Shown in pieces: positions 26,952 to 35,727 of a DNA stretch of 46,661 bases. A program made the position numbers and the translations under genes. The stretch comes from Bacteriovoracales bacterium (GTDB lineage: Bacteria > Bdellovibrionota > Bacteriovoracia > Bacteriovoracales > Bacteriovoracaceae). The stretch lies in assembly GCA_028346125.1 (NCBI GenBank), contig JAOMEV010000021.1:1-46661 (forward strand). Direction: 5' to 3'. The number at the start of each line of letters is the position of its first letter. Position 1 is the stretch's first letter. The notes beneath the pieces were generated by a model that worked only from the letters and a program-made list of their open reading frames with translations, did not search any database and was not told where the DNA came from.

Positions 26952-27176
26952 GTGTTGGTTAGGTTAATTGTAGAGGCCTATATAATGGTTATTTTGGCCG
27001 ACGTTGTTTTAAGTTATCTTCCCCAGTTTAATAACGCTGAGTGGAGAGTATTCATAAAAAAATTGGCCGATTATACTTGTAAACCAATAAGAAGTTTTAT
27101 GCCCCAGGACATGCCTTTTGATTTGTCGCCTCTTGTTGTTATGGTTCTTTTGCAAATGGTTTCATCGTTATTCTAA
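26952..27176 (+). CDS. yggT: YggT-family membrane protein
   Basis: A 74-residue protein with two hydrophobic segments: LVRLIVEAYIMVILADVVLS near the N-terminus and a C-terminal LSPLVVMVLLQMVSSLF. Between them are the YggT landmarks W-x-x-F-I-K-K-L-x-D-Y-T and KPIRSFMP. YggT proteins are single or double repeats in the inner membrane of unclear role, often near cell-division or growth genes, which fits the FtsB-like gene 91 bp downstream. GTG start. Single-repeat form. Confidence 0.85.
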   Translation: MLVRLIVEAYIMVILADVVLSYLPQFNNAEWRVFIKKLADYTCKPIRSFMPQDMPFDLSPLVVMVLLQMVSSLF

Positions 27177-27267
27177 CCAACAAAAAATGATTTTTTCTTT
27201 GTTAAAAAAAATTATCAATGTAAAATAAATAAAGACAGGAAGTTGAAAAATTTGCAGGAAGTAATTT

Positions 27268-28206
27268 TTGGAACAGTCATTAAGGTCCCATGCGCAAGGA
27301 AGGCCGGATCAGGGCAGCTCCCCGAGCTCAGATCGATTAAGAAAGGCCATAGAAAGAAATAAGGCCAAGAGGACAAAAAAAGGTCCTCCGGTCAATGACC
27401 CTGCTATGGTGGCTCCACCACCTTCAAGGCCAGCTCAAGGTGCTCCACCACCTCAGAGACAAGGACGCGGCTCTCATGTAAGAGGAGGCCCTCCACGTTC
27501 ACGCCGTTTCGCTCAAAGGCCACAAGAAATAGAAGAAGATTTTGATGAAGAAGAAATTGATGAAATAGATGAAGAGGATGAGGAAGAGGAAGAGTATGTA
27601 CAGGCACCTTTGCCTCAAAGGAGACGGCCGCCACCTCAAGGCTCAAATAGATTTGAAGGAAGGGCGGCTAGGCAACCGCAACCGGCCCAAGCAAGAAATA
27701 CTCGACCTCCAAGGAGAGACGTTGGAGAGCAGCAACCGGCTCAACCGAGAAGTTCTACGCCTCCAAGAAGAAGTCCCCCACAAGCACCACCTCAAAGAAG
27801 ACAGAGCGCGCCACCTCCAAGGAGTCGCCCTTCAAGTGTTGGAGTAAGAAAAAAACGGCCTGCGTTTGTTGAAAGAGCTTTAGAACGTTTGGGAATGTGG
27901 TTAGGTCCAAAAGAAAAATGGATTGAGCGTTTTCAAAAACTTTCCTGGTGCGGTTGCTTTGTTTTATTTTTCCACCTTATTTCTTCTGATAGAGGTGTGG
28001 CCGATTATTATTCCCAAAAAAAGAGTTTAGACAAAAAAGTAAAAGGCCTTGTTGTTCTTAAGGACGAAAAAAAAGAATTAAAAACAAATATTCGGCTTAT
28101 AAGAAAAAATAAGGCCCATCAAAAAAAGCTTGTAAGGGACCATTTAGGTTTTATCTCTAAAGACGAATTTTTGATTCTATTTCAGAAAGGGAAAAGTGAG
28201 ATATAA
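27268..28206 (+). CDS. FtsB/DivIC-like septum protein with long disordered N-terminus
   Basis: A 312-residue protein from a TTG start (CAGGAAG upstream). Residues 1-200 are low-complexity, Pro/Arg/Gln-rich, with an acidic run at 87-109. A single hydrophobic segment follows at about 226-240, then a predicted coiled coil at 244-282, and the end motif LVRDHLGFISKDEFLILF that matches FtsB/DivIC proteins. In that family a short cytoplasmic tail, one membrane pass and a periplasmic coiled coil bring division proteins together. Here the cytoplasmic side is about 20 times longer than usual. The 3' 50 bp overlap the convergent DUF192 gene. The FtsB assignment rests on topology and the C-terminal motif. 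Confidence 0.7.
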   Translation: MEQSLRSHAQGRPDQGSSPSSDRLRKAIERNKAKRTKKGPPVNDPAMVAPPPSRPAQGAPPPQRQGRGSHVRGGPPRSRRFAQRPQEIEEDFDEEEIDEIDEEDEEEEEYVQAPLPQRRRPPPQGSNRFEGRAARQPQPAQARNTRPPRRDVGEQQPAQPRSSTPPRRSPPQAPPQRRQSAPPPRSRPSSVGVRKKRPAFVERALERLGMWLGPKEKWIERFQKLSWCGCFVLFFHLISSDRGVADYYSQKKSLDKKVKGLVVLKDEKKELKTNIRLIRKNKAHQKKLVRDHLGFISKDEFLILFQKGKSEI

Positions 28207-28708
28207 GTTCAAGCTGATCTCCAGTATTAATTTTTTTTGAAAGAGGGGAGTCACTTCTCATTTCCAAGACATGATGTGAAATGACCGCCTTTGCTCTAGG
28301 AATTAAGGGGGGCTCATCATAACCTGGATGGGCAGGAAGGTTACGGACAATATCCAAGACTTTTAATTTTTTATCGAGATAGAATATATCTAAATTGAAA
28401 AATGTATTGGGCATCCAAAACTTTCTTATTCCCGTTTCGAGGTAAAAGAAAAGCAGACCTTCATTTCTCTTAAATTGGTTTTTCGTGATACCACTAAGGC
28501 CTTGAATTTGCTCCTTTTCGGTAATTGCAAATTTGATTTTAATGAGATCCCCTGTGGGGATTTTTATTTGGGTGTTCTCAAAATGTTTTTGATTACCTTG
28601 GGGGTTGGGGGCGTCGTTTTTGCATGATGTTGTAAGGAGTAGAGGAATGAAAAAGAGAAGTCGTTTTTTAATGAGCTTTTTTAATATTTGTTGTATATAA
28701 ATACGCAT
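28157..28708 (-). CDS. DUF192 lipoprotein
   Basis: A 183-residue protein starting at ATG 28708 with a basic N-terminus, a hydrophobic stretch and a lipobox-like LLTTSC, so probably membrane-anchored in the envelope. The DUF192 core includes IKFAITEKEQIQGLSGI, NEGLLFFYLETGIRKFWMPN, DIFYLDKKLKVLDIV and AVISHHVLEM. The family is widespread and secreted, with unknown function. An upstream ATG would add 22 residues running into the aspS start, and is rejected. It overlaps the FtsB-like gene by 50 bp at the 3' end and is divergent from aspS. Confidence 0.85.
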   Translation of the reverse strand: MRIYIQQILKKLIKKRLLFFIPLLLTTSCKNDAPNPQGNQKHFENTQIKIPTGDLIKIKFAITEKEQIQGLSGITKNQFKRNEGLLFFYLETGIRKFWMPNTFFNLDIFYLDKKLKVLDIVRNLPAHPGYDEPPLIPRAKAVISHHVLEMRSDSPLSKKINTGDQLELISHFSLSEIESKIRL

Positions 28709-28743
28709 AACAGCAATGTAACCCACACTTTTAAGGGATGGCA

Positions 28744-30531
28744 ATGGATAACTTACCTGGACTTTTAAGAACACATAACTGCGGGCAGTTGAGAGAAGAA
28801 AATATTGATCAAGAAGTCGTTTTATGCGGCTGGATTAATAAGTATAGAAATTTGGGAGGTCTCCACTTTATTGATGTCAGAGATAAGTATGGTATTACCC
28901 AACTTGGTTTTGCAGAATTTAAGGGAGACTTAAAAATGCTCAAAGACCTTTCCCTTGAGTCTGTTGTTTATGCAAAAGGCCTGGTTCGTCCTCGACCTGA
29001 TTCAGCTTTAAACAAAAAAATGGATACAGGGCTTATTGAAGTCCAAGTTTCCGAATTTAAAGTCCTTTCAACTTCAGATAAAGATAAGCTCCCCTTTTTG
29101 CCTTTGGGTGCAAAAGAGGCAACAGAGGACCTTCGATTAAGATATAGATACTTGGATTTGAGAAACCCGAAACTTCAAAGTATTTTGTCTTTAAGATCAA
29201 AAAAGTCTTTGGAGGTCCGTGAAGAGTTATTTAGTGAAGGCTTCGTGGAAGTTGAAACTCCTATTCTTTATAAATCGACTCCTGAGGGTGCCAGGGACTA
29301 TGTTGTGCCAAGTAGAGTTCATCCAGGAGAAGTCTATGCACTTCCTCAATCCCCTCAAACCTTAAAACAACTTTTGATGATAGGTGGTACTGATAAGTAC
29401 TTTCAAATGTCTAGATGTTTCCGAGATGAAGATTTACGTGCAGATAGACAGCCCGAATTCACTCAAATTGACATAGAGGCTTCTTTTGTAACAACTGAAT
29501 CGATTAAGGGCCTAGCAGAAAAATTGATGAAAAGACTATTCAAAATGCCAGATGGATTTAAGTTAGAGTCTATTACGTATAAAGATGCGATGGAGAAGTA
29601 TGGGTGTGATAAGCCAGATAATAGATTTGGACTTCTTCACCACAATGTTACGTCCCTTTTTGAGGAGAGTGAATTTGGTACTTTCAAAAAAGTGGCGAAT
29701 GAAAAAGGGTTGATTAAGGCCATATTTGTACCAGGCAATTTGGGTAACTTATCAAGAAAGGATCTTGATGGTCTTTCTGAACAAGTCCGGCCATTTGGAG
29801 GAAAAGGTGTCGCCTTTTTTAAAGTCCAAGGAGGAAATCGAAGTGGAGGAATTTCCAAGTTTATCGATGATGCACTTTTTTCTTCTTTAGATAGATGTGA
29901 AAGTGGTGATGGAACCTGGCTCTTTTTTGCTGATGGAAATGAAAATGTTGTACACGCTTGTGCAGATGTCGTTCGAAGGTTTTTGGGGAATAAGTTTGAC
30001 CTTATGAAGTCTATTTATAGCTTTCTTTGGGTTCATGACTTTCCTCTCTTAGAGTGGAATCCTAAATTGAAAAGATTCACTTCTATGCACCATCCATTTA
30101 CCTTACCCAAAAAGGAATATTGGGAAACACTTAAAAAAAGCCCTATCGATGATCCAAACAGTCCTCTTAAAGACATCCTTGCTGAAGCTTACGATGTCGT
30201 TTGCAATGGTTACGAATTAGGAGGAGGTTCTATAAGAATTCATGATCAAGTAATTCAAAGTGATATGTTTAAGGTCCTTGGCTTTTCGGAGGAAGAGGCC
30301 ATAAAACAATTTGGATTTTTTATTGAGGCACTTCAATATGGTACACCACCACATGGAGGAATTGCTTTTGGTTTTGATCGTATTATTATGCTTCTCGCGG
30401 GAACCGATAGCATACGTGATGTTATTGCCTTTCCGAAAACAACCTCGGCATCGGACATGATGGCAAACTCGCCTTCTGCTCCCTCGGAAAATCAAATAAA
30501 AGAATTACATTTTAACTGGATTAAAAAATGA
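28744..30531 (+). CDS. aspS: Aspartyl-tRNA synthetase (bacterial type)
   Basis: A 595-residue enzyme charging tRNA-Asp. The OB-fold at the start has TNCG-like HNCGQL and VVLCGWINKYRNLGGLHFID. Class II motifs are ETPILYKSTPEGARD, CFRDEDLRADRQPEFTQID and GIAFGFDRIIMLL. A GAD insertion is present in the middle, as expected for the bacterial form. ATG 28744 is preferred over ATG 28738, since AAGGG sits six bases before it but directly abuts the other. It ends five bases before the RDD gene on the opposite strand. Whether it also charges tRNA-Asn cannot be told. Confidence 0.97.
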   Translation: MDNLPGLLRTHNCGQLREENIDQEVVLCGWINKYRNLGGLHFIDVRDKYGITQLGFAEFKGDLKMLKDLSLESVVYAKGLVRPRPDSALNKKMDTGLIEVQVSEFKVLSTSDKDKLPFLPLGAKEATEDLRLRYRYLDLRNPKLQSILSLRSKKSLEVREELFSEGFVEVETPILYKSTPEGARDYVVPSRVHPGEVYALPQSPQTLKQLLMIGGTDKYFQMSRCFRDEDLRADRQPEFTQIDIEASFVTTESIKGLAEKLMKRLFKMPDGFKLESITYKDAMEKYGCDKPDNRFGLLHHNVTSLFEESEFGTFKKVANEKGLIKAIFVPGNLGNLSRKDLDGLSEQVRPFGGKGVAFFKVQGGNRSGGISKFIDDALFSSLDRCESGDGTWLFFADGNENVVHACADVVRRFLGNKFDLMKSIYSFLWVHDFPLLEWNPKLKRFTSMHHPFTLPKKEYWETLKKSPIDDPNSPLKDILAEAYDVVCNGYELGGGSIRIHDQVIQSDMFKVLGFSEEEAIKQFGFFIEALQYGTPPHGGIAFGFDRIIMLLAGTDSIRDVIAFPKTTSASDMMANSPSAPSENQIKELHFNWIKK

Positions 30532-30536
30532 CTTAC

Positions 30537-31052
30537 TTAAGATGCTCTAAATAAATCAAGTTGGTCGTCATTTTCAGTTTTTCTTTTGGCGGTAGTTTTA
30601 TCCTGTACTTCTGTTCCTGATATCCAGTCTTGGATGCCCTTTGCATCTTTTGTAATAAAGGGAATTAAAAAAAGGAAAAGACCTATAAAATAACAAAAGA
30701 AATAGCCAAGGCTTCTCATTAAGCAGTTAAGTAGTGTTAGCCTGTTATTTTTTGTTTCTTTTATTTTAAGGTTAAGAAGAAATTTTCCAATTGTTTGTCC
30801 ATCGCCTAGATAGTACATCATGGTAAAGTAAGCTAAAAAAATGAATGGTAAAGTTGCAAGGCTGAGTTTTCCTAAGTTTTCAGAGATTTCTTGAGATATT
30901 GATAAGGGTAACAAAAAAAAGCTTTTTAAAAAACGTTCATAAGAAAGGATGAATCCTTTGTTAATATAGTGGATTGCCAAGAGGTCTATAAGGAAAGAAA
31001 AGGTTCTTTTCTTCAAAAGGTTATTGAATGATTTATTGTCTTTTCCCTTCAT
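30537..31052 (-). CDS. RDD-family membrane protein with C-terminal clamp-like motif
   Basis: A 171-residue inner-membrane protein with three or more hydrophobic segments. RDD landmarks are KRTFSFLIDLLAIHY, the second segment with GDGQTIGKFLLNLKI, RSLGYFFCYFIGLFLF and GIQDWISGTEV. The last ten residues are DDQLDLFRAS, and QLDLF fits the consensus QL[S/D]LF of beta-clamp-binding peptides. That is unusual in a membrane protein and may be chance. It lies 51 bp downstream of mutS on the same strand, so the two may share a transcript. Confidence 0.8.
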   Translation of the reverse strand: MKGKDNKSFNNLLKKRTFSFLIDLLAIHYINKGFILSYERFLKSFFLLPLSISQEISENLGKLSLATLPFIFLAYFTMMYYLGDGQTIGKFLLNLKIKETKNNRLTLLNCLMRSLGYFFCYFIGLFLFLIPFITKDAKGIQDWISGTEVQDKTTAKRKTENDDQLDLFRAS

Positions 31053-31103
31053 TTAGTAATTGTCGGAGAAGGTGCAGATTTACTTGATTAAAAAAGAAAG
31101 GTT

Positions 31104-33770
31104 TTACTGAAGAGTTGTAAATGATTTCAATTTATGGAGTTTTTGAAAAGCATCAAGGGGAGTAAGGGTAAGAATATCAATTTTCTTTATTTCTTCTTCT
31201 ATTTTTGAAAGATGTTTTGGGATCTTGGGCCCTGGGTTAGAATCATCTGCAAAGAAACACAACTGTGTTCCAGGTTTGGGTGTTTGGCCAGAAGGTATTT
31301 TTTCAGAACTGACTGCCGGAGTGACTTCCTCAAATGAGCTCAGGAGTTTGGAGGATCTTCCAAGAATTTTTTTAGGAAGACCTGCAAGTTTGGCCACATA
31401 AATACCATAACTTTGGGCAGCAGCACCTTCTATAAGCCTATAAAGAAACTGAACTTCTCCATCATGATTGAGAGTTTCTACGGTAAGGTTTTTTCCACCA
31501 TCTAAATTATCAACAACTTCGATAAGCTCGTGATAATGTGTGGCAAAGAGAGTTAAGGCCTTTGTTTCTTTTATAAAGTGTTCTACTAGGGCCCAGGCGA
31601 TACTCAGTCCGTCGTAAGTAGATGTTCCACGTCCAATTTCATCTAAAATAATGAGAGATCTCTCAGTGGCATGCCTTAGAATTTCAGATGTTTCGGACAT
31701 TTCAACCATAAAAGTTGATTGTCCTTTCAAAATATCATCGCTGGCCCCAAGCCGGCTAAAAATATAATCACAAATTCCGACTGTTGCTTCTGTTGCAGGT
31801 ACAAAGCTACCTATTTGAGCCAGGAGTTGAATAATGGCAGCTTCTCTCATTACAGTTGTCTTTCCCGCCATATTAGGGCCAGTGATAAGTCCAAAATATT
31901 GACGGGCATCAAGAGTAAGGTCATGAGCAATGAATTCTTCTTTAAGTTGAGATTTTATGAGAGGGTGCCAACCGCCTTTTACTTGAAGTACTTTTTTCGT
32001 TTTGATGGTGGGGGCAATAAAACCTTCTTGAAAAGCAATCCAAGCAAAACTTTGGAAAACATCTATTTCACTTATGACCTTTGCTAAATTCAAGATCAAC
32101 TGAGAGTTATTGGAAATCTCTTGAACAATTTCTTTAAAAATTTCCCTTTCAAGTCTTTCAAGTTTTTCTTTTGCCGTTATCATATCTTTTTCGAGTTCGG
32201 TTAATTCGTCTGTTGTATACCTTTCTGAATTAACAAGCGTTTGACGGCGTTGAAAGCTTTTAGGAACCTTATTGACATGGCTTTTTGAGACTTCAATGAA
32301 ATAGCCCGCAATATTATTTGTTTTTAGTTTGAGTTTTGAGATACCTGTTTTTTCTCTATATTTATTTTCTAAAGCAAGAAGTATATCAGTTGAGTTGTTA
32401 GCAAGTTTTGCTAGTTTGTCTCGCTCTTTGTGACGACCCTTTTTAATAAGGTTACCCTTCTCGAGAGAAGCTCCGATTTCATCATTTATAGTTTGACTAA
32501 TATGCAAAGCAAGTTTTTTTAAATTGTCTAGATCTTTCTTGCCTAAAGAATTTAATATATGCCCGGGGATATCCTTAAGTTTTGCTTTGAGATTATCAAA
32601 GGTACTAATTCCTAAAGAAACATTGAGAAAGTCCCCAGCATTAACTTTCTTTGTTGATACCTTTGCGAGAATCCTTTCAAGGTCTCTTATGTTACCCAAC
32701 TCGTCTCTAACTTCTGTTAAAAGATTTTCTTTTTCTAAAAAATAAGAAACAATTTTTTGTCTTGTTTGAATTTCTTTTATTTCTGTAGAGGGATTAAGGA
32801 AAAAATGTTTAAGCCTTCTGGACCCTAAAGAGGTTTGTGTCTTGTCGAAAAATCCTAGCAGTGAATCTTTATAGCTTTCTTTCGATCTAGGAAAAATTTC
32901 TAAACCCCTAAGAGTCGTTAAAGTAACTCTCATATTTTTATTATCACTTTCAAGCCTAAAAGGACGAAGGTGAATAAATGTTTCTTGGGTTTGTGTTGAT
33001 GAGATATAATATGATAAGGAACCAAGTGGAGACAGAATATTTTTATCAAGGTTTAAAGTTTTATCCGTGGTGAAGCCAGGAATTAGTTTCTCAATGTAGA
33101 GAGAAGAATGCTTTACCTGGAAATATTCCTTGCTTAAGGATGTTTTTAGAATGCCTAACTTTTCTAAAAGCTCTTCAAGAAGAGGAAAGCTTTCCCACTG
33201 GCCCATATAAGTAATAAATTCTTTCGGTGAAATTTTTTGAATTTTTTCAACTAGTTCTTCGAAATTCTTGAAAATGGAGCCAACAAAAGCCCCACTAGTA
33301 AAGTCTATTGAAGCTAGATAGAAGTTATTTCCAACTTTATGAGCTGATGAAATAAAATTATTTTCTCTACCCATTGTTTTATCAAGGTCATAGGGGAGAG
33401 CGGGGCTTGCTACTTGTGTCACTGCCCTTTTTACTATTCCAACTGCATCTTTTGCTTCTTGAGTTTGCTCACAAATGGCCACTTTTAAGCCTTGTGCAGT
33501 AATTCGTTCTATGTAATTACTTGCTGCATGATGGGGGATACCCGCCATTGGGATCTTTGTATCTCCAACTTTGCCACGATGGGTAAGGGTAATATTGAGA
33601 ATTTTTGATGCATCTACAGCGTCATCAAAAAATAGTTCATAAAAATCACCCATTCTAAAAAAAAGGAGAGTCTCAGGATAGTTCTTTTTTATCGAAAAAT
33701 ATTGATCCATCATTGGAGTCAATTTACCACCATTATCAATTATATTTTGAAGTAATTTTAAAGAGGACAA
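31104..33770 (-). CDS. mutS: DNA mismatch repair protein MutS
   Basis: An 888-residue mismatch-recognition ATPase. The mismatch-binding F-x-E is F43-Y44-E45 (GDFYELF). Walker A is GPNMAGKTT (631-639), followed by LIILDEIGRGTSTYDG and FATHYHEL. A C-terminal QLCFF (836-840) is the expected clamp-binding motif. The start is TTG 33770 with AAGGAAG about 7 nt upstream; starting at the later Met-Met at residue 20 would cut conserved N-terminal residues short but remains possible. Complete and normal in size. It is divergent from lptC with 191 bp between. Confidence 0.97.
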   Translation of the reverse strand: MSSLKLLQNIIDNGGKLTPMMDQYFSIKKNYPETLLFFRMGDFYELFFDDAVDASKILNITLTHRGKVGDTKIPMAGIPHHAASNYIERITAQGLKVAICEQTQEAKDAVGIVKRAVTQVASPALPYDLDKTMGRENNFISSAHKVGNNFYLASIDFTSGAFVGSIFKNFEELVEKIQKISPKEFITYMGQWESFPLLEELLEKLGILKTSLSKEYFQVKHSSLYIEKLIPGFTTDKTLNLDKNILSPLGSLSYYISSTQTQETFIHLRPFRLESDNKNMRVTLTTLRGLEIFPRSKESYKDSLLGFFDKTQTSLGSRRLKHFFLNPSTEIKEIQTRQKIVSYFLEKENLLTEVRDELGNIRDLERILAKVSTKKVNAGDFLNVSLGISTFDNLKAKLKDIPGHILNSLGKKDLDNLKKLALHISQTINDEIGASLEKGNLIKKGRHKERDKLAKLANNSTDILLALENKYREKTGISKLKLKTNNIAGYFIEVSKSHVNKVPKSFQRRQTLVNSERYTTDELTELEKDMITAKEKLERLEREIFKEIVQEISNNSQLILNLAKVISEIDVFQSFAWIAFQEGFIAPTIKTKKVLQVKGGWHPLIKSQLKEEFIAHDLTLDARQYFGLITGPNMAGKTTVMREAAIIQLLAQIGSFVPATEATVGICDYIFSRLGASDDILKGQSTFMVEMSETSEILRHATERSLIILDEIGRGTSTYDGLSIAWALVEHFIKETKALTLFATHYHELIEVVDNLDGGKNLTVETLNHDGEVQFLYRLIEGAAAQSYGIYVAKLAGLPKKILGRSSKLLSSFEEVTPAVSSEKIPSGQTPKPGTQLCFFADDSNPGPKIPKHLSKIEEEIKKIDILTLTPLDAFQKLHKLKSFTTLQ

Positions 33771-33961
33771 GGTGGACTTCCTTTATTATAAAATCCTTCT
33801 AACCCCTTTAATGGGCTAGAGGAAGAGTGCTCAAAAATAATATATATTGATTTTCAAACATTGGTAGAAGACACTATCATAAACAAATTTTATAAGTAAA
33901 GTATGGTTTAAAAAATGCTCAAGTTATTGTTATTCACGTAATGCAAGGTATTTAATCACTC

Positions 33962-34954
33962 ATGATGGACTTGAAGAATAAATCGATTTTAATTGGCTTT
34001 GTTTTAATGCTTTTAGGCATTACAATGGCTGGAATAAAAAAAAAAATAAGAGCTGATAAATTGATGTCTATAAAGAAAAATTCTTCATCGGGTCAATTTG
34101 ATGAAAAAAGTTTTTTTAAAGATTCCTACTACTACGTAAAAAATAAAGGTGAGAGACCTTTTTTCCTAAGGGCAAAAAATATTGTGATGAATCCTAAAAA
34201 TAAAGAGATATCTTTTGTAATGCCCAGAGGTACGATTTACGAAAAAAAGGGAGAGAGAGTTTTTTATCAAGCCGATGGAGGTCATTTAGACCAAAAACAA
34301 GATGTTCTTTTTCTGGATAAGAAAGTAAGTGTTAATATGGGAAGCTCTGTATTGAAATCAAAAAAACTCCGTTACAACTTTCCAAAGATGAAATTGGTTG
34401 CCTTGGGGAATGTACGAACTCGAACATCTTCTAAAAAAACAGGCGATAAGGTTTTTATTAAGTCTTCAAAATTAGTTTCTTTAGGGGAGAAAAAAGAAAT
34501 ATATATTTATTCAGGAAAAGTGAAAGGAACAATAAAAAGAAAAAGAGTTTACGAAGAAAGTGTGCATTTTAATTCGAATAATCTTAACTTTAACAAAAAA
34601 AAATTAAAGGCTCACTTAGAGGGCAAGGTCGTTTTTGAGTATAAAAAGTTCAAGGCATGGGCACAAAAGGGAGAGATTTTTCTAGAAAACTATAATAACA
34701 ACCTTAAGTACTTTGCCCTGTACGATGATGTGAAAGTCAAGGAAGTTTTAAGTTTGCGAGGTAAGGACGTAATTCGGAAAGCCTTTTCTGAAAAATTGGA
34801 AGGTTTTCCGGGAAATTCTAAAGCTATATTAACAGGTTATCCTAAGGTTATTCAGGCAGATGATACCATCGTTGGAAATAAAATTATTTTAAGGTGGAAT
34901 AATGAAGTTCTTGAGATTATAGATGCTAACTCGAACTTGAAAGTAAAAAAATAG
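33962..34954 (+). CDS. lptC: LptC-like protein with LptA/OstA-like C-terminal part
   Basis: A 330-residue envelope protein with a membrane anchor at about residues 8-25 (ILIGFVLMLLGITMAGI). The first ~180 residues follow LptC: a jellyroll of beta strands ending around SSVLKSKKLRYNFPKMKLVALGNV. The rest repeats strands with F-N-S-N-N-L-N-F and LEGKVVFEYKKFKAWAQKGE, like the OstA fold of LptA. It therefore looks like LptC joined to an LptA-like domain, carrying lipopolysaccharide across the periplasm. It is followed 11 bp later by lptB. No separate lptA is in the window. The fold reading is by pattern and should be tested structurally. Confidence 0.75.
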   Translation: MMDLKNKSILIGFVLMLLGITMAGIKKKIRADKLMSIKKNSSSGQFDEKSFFKDSYYYVKNKGERPFFLRAKNIVMNPKNKEISFVMPRGTIYEKKGERVFYQADGGHLDQKQDVLFLDKKVSVNMGSSVLKSKKLRYNFPKMKLVALGNVRTRTSSKKTGDKVFIKSSKLVSLGEKKEIYIYSGKVKGTIKRKRVYEESVHFNSNNLNFNKKKLKAHLEGKVVFEYKKFKAWAQKGEIFLENYNNNLKYFALYDDVKVKEVLSLRGKDVIRKAFSEKLEGFPGNSKAILTGYPKVIQADDTIVGNKIILRWNNEVLEIIDANSNLKVKK

Positions 34955-34965
34955 GTTTTTGAAAA

Positions 34966-35694
34966 ATGTCCAAAATTTGTTTTAAGTCCTCTCATTTAAA
35001 AAAAATCTATTCTGGAAGAAGTGTTGTGAATGATGTGGGAATATCTCTTTCAGAAGGTGAAGTCGTCGGCCTTTTAGGTCCTAATGGTGCTGGGAAAACA
35101 ACTTGTTTTTATATGATGGTTGGCCTAGTTAAGGCCGATGAAGGACGCATTTTTTATGGAGAGGAAGAAATAACGGTAGACCCCATTCACAAAAGGGCCA
35201 TGAGAGGAATTGGTTATTTACCTCAGGAAGCCTCGATTTTCCGAGAACTTACTGTAGAAGCAAATATTTATTCAGTTTTAGAGTTAAGAAGTTTTTCAGG
35301 TTCGAAAAAAAGAGATTTTTTAGAGCGACTGATCAGAGAGTTTGGTCTAGAACACATTAGAAAAGAAAAGGGAAGAACTCTTTCTGGAGGAGAGAGGAGG
35401 AGGGTTGAAATAGCAAGAGTACTTGCTTTGCAACCAAAATTTATTTTGTTAGACGAACCTTTTGCAGGTGTTGACCCCTTGGCAGTGATTGAAATTCAAA
35501 AAATTATTCGAGGTTTAAAAAAGAGGCATATAGGTATTTTAATTACCGACCATAATGTAAGAGAAACTCTTGGAATTGTGGATCGTGCCTACATTTTAAA
35601 TAATGGGGAAATCCTTCTAAGCGGAATACCTGACGAGATTATTGAAAGTGAAATCGCTCGAAAGTTTTACTTAGGTGATGAATTTACAATGTAA
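34966..35694 (+). CDS. lptB: Lipopolysaccharide export ATPase LptB
   Basis: A 242-residue ABC ATPase that powers lipopolysaccharide extraction. Walker A is GPNGAGKTTCFYMMVGL, the Q-loop region is RGIGYLPQEASIFRELTVEANI, the signature is LSGGERRRVEIARVLA, and Walker B is FILLDEPFAGVDPLAV with the characteristic FAGVDPLAV sequence of LptB. The gene lies between lptC and rpoN, the order seen in many proteobacteria. LptF/G are not in the window. Confidence 0.97.
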   Translation: MSKICFKSSHLKKIYSGRSVVNDVGISLSEGEVVGLLGPNGAGKTTCFYMMVGLVKADEGRIFYGEEEITVDPIHKRAMRGIGYLPQEASIFRELTVEANIYSVLELRSFSGSKKRDFLERLIREFGLEHIRKEKGRTLSGGERRRVEIARVLALQPKFILLDEPFAGVDPLAVIEIQKIIRGLKKRHIGILITDHNVRETLGIVDRAYILNNGEILLSGIPDEIIESEIARKFYLGDEFTM

Positions 35695-35727
35695 TGAAAA
35701 AATGGGTGGAAAAGGTAACTTAAAAAG

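Noticed and set aside
27182-27196. AAAAAAT-g-ATTTTTT inverted repeat after yggT as a terminator
   Set aside because: The stem is purely A/T, the loop is too short, and it would be too weak to terminate transcription.
31719-32087. 122-residue plus-strand open frame opposite mutS
   Set aside because: It overlaps conserved MutS domains on the other strand, shows no domain, and has no ribosome site.
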